A stretch of DNA of 64,000 bases from Halomonas urumqiensis (GTDB taxonomy: Bacteria > Pseudomonadota > Gammaproteobacteria > Pseudomonadales > Halomonadaceae), in the NCBI RefSeq assembly GCF_003028575.1, contig NZ_PYUD01000001.1, forward strand, positions 248,001-312,000. Reading direction: 5' to 3'. Below are positions 62,608 to 64,000 of this stretch, one piece after another. The position numbers were made by a program, and so were the translations under genes. The first letter of the stretch is position 1. Every line of letters starts with the position of its first letter. The notes under the pieces were generated by a model, which had not been told where the DNA came from, made no database searches, and saw nothing but the letters and a program-made list of their open reading frames with translations.

Positions 62608-64000
62608 ATGGCATCGGAAACCTTCACCCTGACGCTGGATGGCGTCGATGTCAGCGCCCACCCGGGCGAGACGTTGTGGCAAGTCGCCAAGCGCGCCGGC
62701 GAGACCATTCCGCATCTGTGCTTCAAGGATGCCCCGGACTATCGCGCCGATGGCAACTGCCGTGCCTGCATGGTCGAGATCGAGGGCGAACGGGTACTGG
62801 CGGCGAGTTGCCTGCGCGAGGCGGCCCCCGGCATGGTGGTCAAGAGCGCCACGTCCGAACGGGCCCGGACGTCCCGCGAGGCCGTGATGGAGCTGTTGAT
62901 CGCCGACCAGCCGGCACGTGACACAAGCCCCGACCGCTCCAGCCACTTCTGGGCGATGGCCGATTCGCTGGCCATCGACGTGGCGGCGGTACGCGAATGG
63001 CTGCCATCGCGTGCCGCGCGCCACGCCCCCACCGTGCAGCATGTCACCGGGCGTGACGAGTCGCTTCCCCATGCGCAGGGCCATGACCAGAGCCACTCGG
63101 CGATGCGCGTCAACCTCGACGCCTGCATCGAGTGCAATCTCTGCGTGCGCGCCTGCCGCGAGGTACAGAGCAACGACGTGATTGGCCTTGCCCATCGCGG
63201 TGCGGCGTCAAAGATCGTCTTCGACTTCGACGACCCGATGGGCGACAGCACCTGCGTTGCCTGCGGCGAGTGTGTGCAGGCGTGCCCGACCGGCGCGCTG
63301 ATGCCGGCCACCCTGGTCGATCATCAGGGCCATGGTGATTCGGCGCAGGCCGACCGCAAGGTCGATTCGGTGTGCCCCTACTGCGGCGTGGGTTGCCAGC
63401 TCACCTACCATATTCAGCAGGAGCCCAGTGACCGCAAGGGGTTCCGGGGACAGAGCGAAGGGGAGGTCCGAGGTCCAGGGACGGCCGAGGTAGCGTCCAG
63501 GGAAGGATTCACAGCGCCTTCCCGCAGCTCTGTCACCGGATTCCCGAGCCAAGAGCGCATCCTGTTCGTCGAAGGACGCAATGGCCCGTCGAACCAGAAC
63601 CGTCTGTGCGTGAAGGGCCGCTTCGGCTTCGATTATCCGGGTCACCCGGCACGCCTTACCCGGCCCTTGATCCGCAAGCCCGGTTTACCCAAGGGGCTCG
63701 ATCCCGACTTCGACCCCGCCCAGCCGCTCACGCATTTTCGTGAAGCCAGTTGGGACGAGGCGCTGGATGCTGCCGCCTCGGGGCTCCTCGAGCTCAAGAC
63801 CACCCATGGGCCCAAGGCCCTGGCCGGGTTTGGCAGCGCCAAGTGCTCCAACGAGGAAGCCTGGCTGTTCCAGAAGCTGGTGCGCACCGGCTTTGGCAGC
63901 AACAACGTGGATCACTGCACGCGGCTGTGCCATGCCAGTTCCGTGGCCGCGCTGATGGAGTGCCTCGGTTCCGGGGCGGTGACCGCCTCTTTCATGCAGG
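62608..64000 (+). CDS. Formate dehydrogenase alpha subunit (molybdenum/tungsten), 3' truncated by window edge
   Basis: The frame is open from the ATG at 62608 to the window end (464 codons). Domains in order are an N-terminal [2Fe-2S] ferredoxin (about 1-80, LCFKDAPDYRADGNCRACMV), a His-Cys and two-cluster ferredoxin region (CIECNLCVRACRE and CVACGECVQACPTGAL), then the molybdopterin domain with CPYCGVGCQLTYH and RLCVKGRFGFDY. The selenocysteine or cysteine active-site residue is probably in DHCTRLCHASS. Residues about 278-313, between TYHI and the conserved FVEGRNGPSNQ, are encoded by an in-frame copy of the dispersed repeat and are foreign to the family. Confidence 0.9.
   Translation, partial: MASETFTLTLDGVDVSAHPGETLWQVAKRAGETIPHLCFKDAPDYRADGNCRACMVEIEGERVLAASCLREAAPGMVVKSATSERARTSREAVMELLIADQPARDTSPDRSSHFWAMADSLAIDVAAVREWLPSRAARHAPTVQHVTGRDESLPHAQGHDQSHSAMRVNLDACIECNLCVRACREVQSNDVIGLAHRGAASKIVFDFDDPMGDSTCVACGECVQACPTGALMPATLVDHQGHGDSAQADRKVDSVCPYCGVGCQLTYHIQQEPSDRKGFRGQSEGEVRGPGTAEVASREGFTAPSRSSVTGFPSQERILFVEGRNGPSNQNRLCVKGRFGFDYPGHPARLTRPLIRKPGLPKGLDPDFDPAQPLTHFREASWDEALDAAASGLLELKTTHGPKALAGFGSAKCSNEEAWLFQKLVRTGFGSNNVDHCTRLCHASSVAALMECLGSGAVTASFMQ
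63440..63545 (+). repeat. Dispersed palindromic element, copy E, inside the formate dehydrogenase gene
   Basis: The arms are 63443-63466 (TCCGGGGACAGAGC...AGG) and 63517-63540 (CCTTCCC...GCTCTGTCACCGGA). Between them lie CCGAGGTCCAGGGACGG, TAGCGTCCAGGGAAGG and ATTCACAGCGCC, as in the intergenic copies. The copy is read through in frame with no stop codon. Confidence 0.85.

Noticed and set aside
62071..63195. Minus-strand open frame opposite the formate dehydrogenase genes (374 aa)
   Set aside because: It spans the junction of two well-supported genes on the other strand and shows no domain.

Overview
The window is a high-GC, gene-dense gammaproteobacterial chromosome segment, most probably from a halophile of the Halomonas group (Halomonadaceae). 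This is inferred from paired Mrp-type Na+/H+ antiporter operons, a BCCT-family uptake system, a GbdR-like regulator, housekeeping gene order (lptD-surA-pdxA-rsmA-apaG-apaH; rpsU-dnaG-rpoD) and protein similarity recalled from memory. No database search was possible.

Layout. 1-731: 3' part of hemH. 765-6618 (minus): six-gene Mrp/Pha antiporter operon with a fused AB subunit. 6869-12763 (plus): a second, seven-gene Mrp operon, divergent from the first. 12.8-14.5 kb: a light-response-like pair (DUF2256 protein and DASH cryptochrome) behind a TGTAC-rich inverted repeat. 14.5-22.8 kb: mltB, a zinc-protease-like protein, rsmE, the PHB regulator phaR, purD, a thioesterase, a phosphoribulokinase-like kinase, a HIT protein, coq7 and an OsmC protein. 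23.0-33.7 kb: peptidoglycan recycling (amgK-murU), outer-membrane biogenesis (lptD and an unusually short surA), pdxA, rsmA-apaG-apaH-glpE-cca, and folB-folK. 33.8-40.0 kb: plsY, tsaD and the macromolecular synthesis block rpsU-dnaG-rpoD. 40.2-43.4 kb: a membrane protein, a LysR regulator and sdaA. 43.9-48.7 kb: a five-gene LIV-type ABC importer. 48.9-64.0 kb: glutathione-dependent formaldehyde oxidation (frmA, fghA), a GbdR-like regulator, mtgA, then a LysR-controlled catabolic cluster (aldehyde dehydrogenase, M19-like protein, BCCT transporter, a 590-residue protein of unknown family, a DUF3726/Ldh_2-like protein) and a NAD-linked formate dehydrogenase that runs off the right edge.

The last 15 kb reads as one metabolic theme. 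A quaternary-ammonium-like solute is imported and degraded, methyl carbon would leave as formaldehyde, and frmA, fghA and formate dehydrogenase would oxidise it to CO2 with NADH. The substrate of the LysR/BCCT cluster cannot be read from the sequence, and its two least familiar proteins are the best candidates for new enzymology.

The most unusual structural signal is a dispersed palindromic element. It has four full copies and one partial copy, with long imperfect inverted arms that differ between copies in a compensatory way. Three full copies and the partial lie between genes. The fourth full copy lies in frame inside the formate dehydrogenase alpha gene. Other points of interest are a SurA lacking both PPIase domains, GTGAGTC heptad repeats at two gene ends, and a CA-rich 12-bp tandem repeat just upstream of the ABC solute-binding gene.
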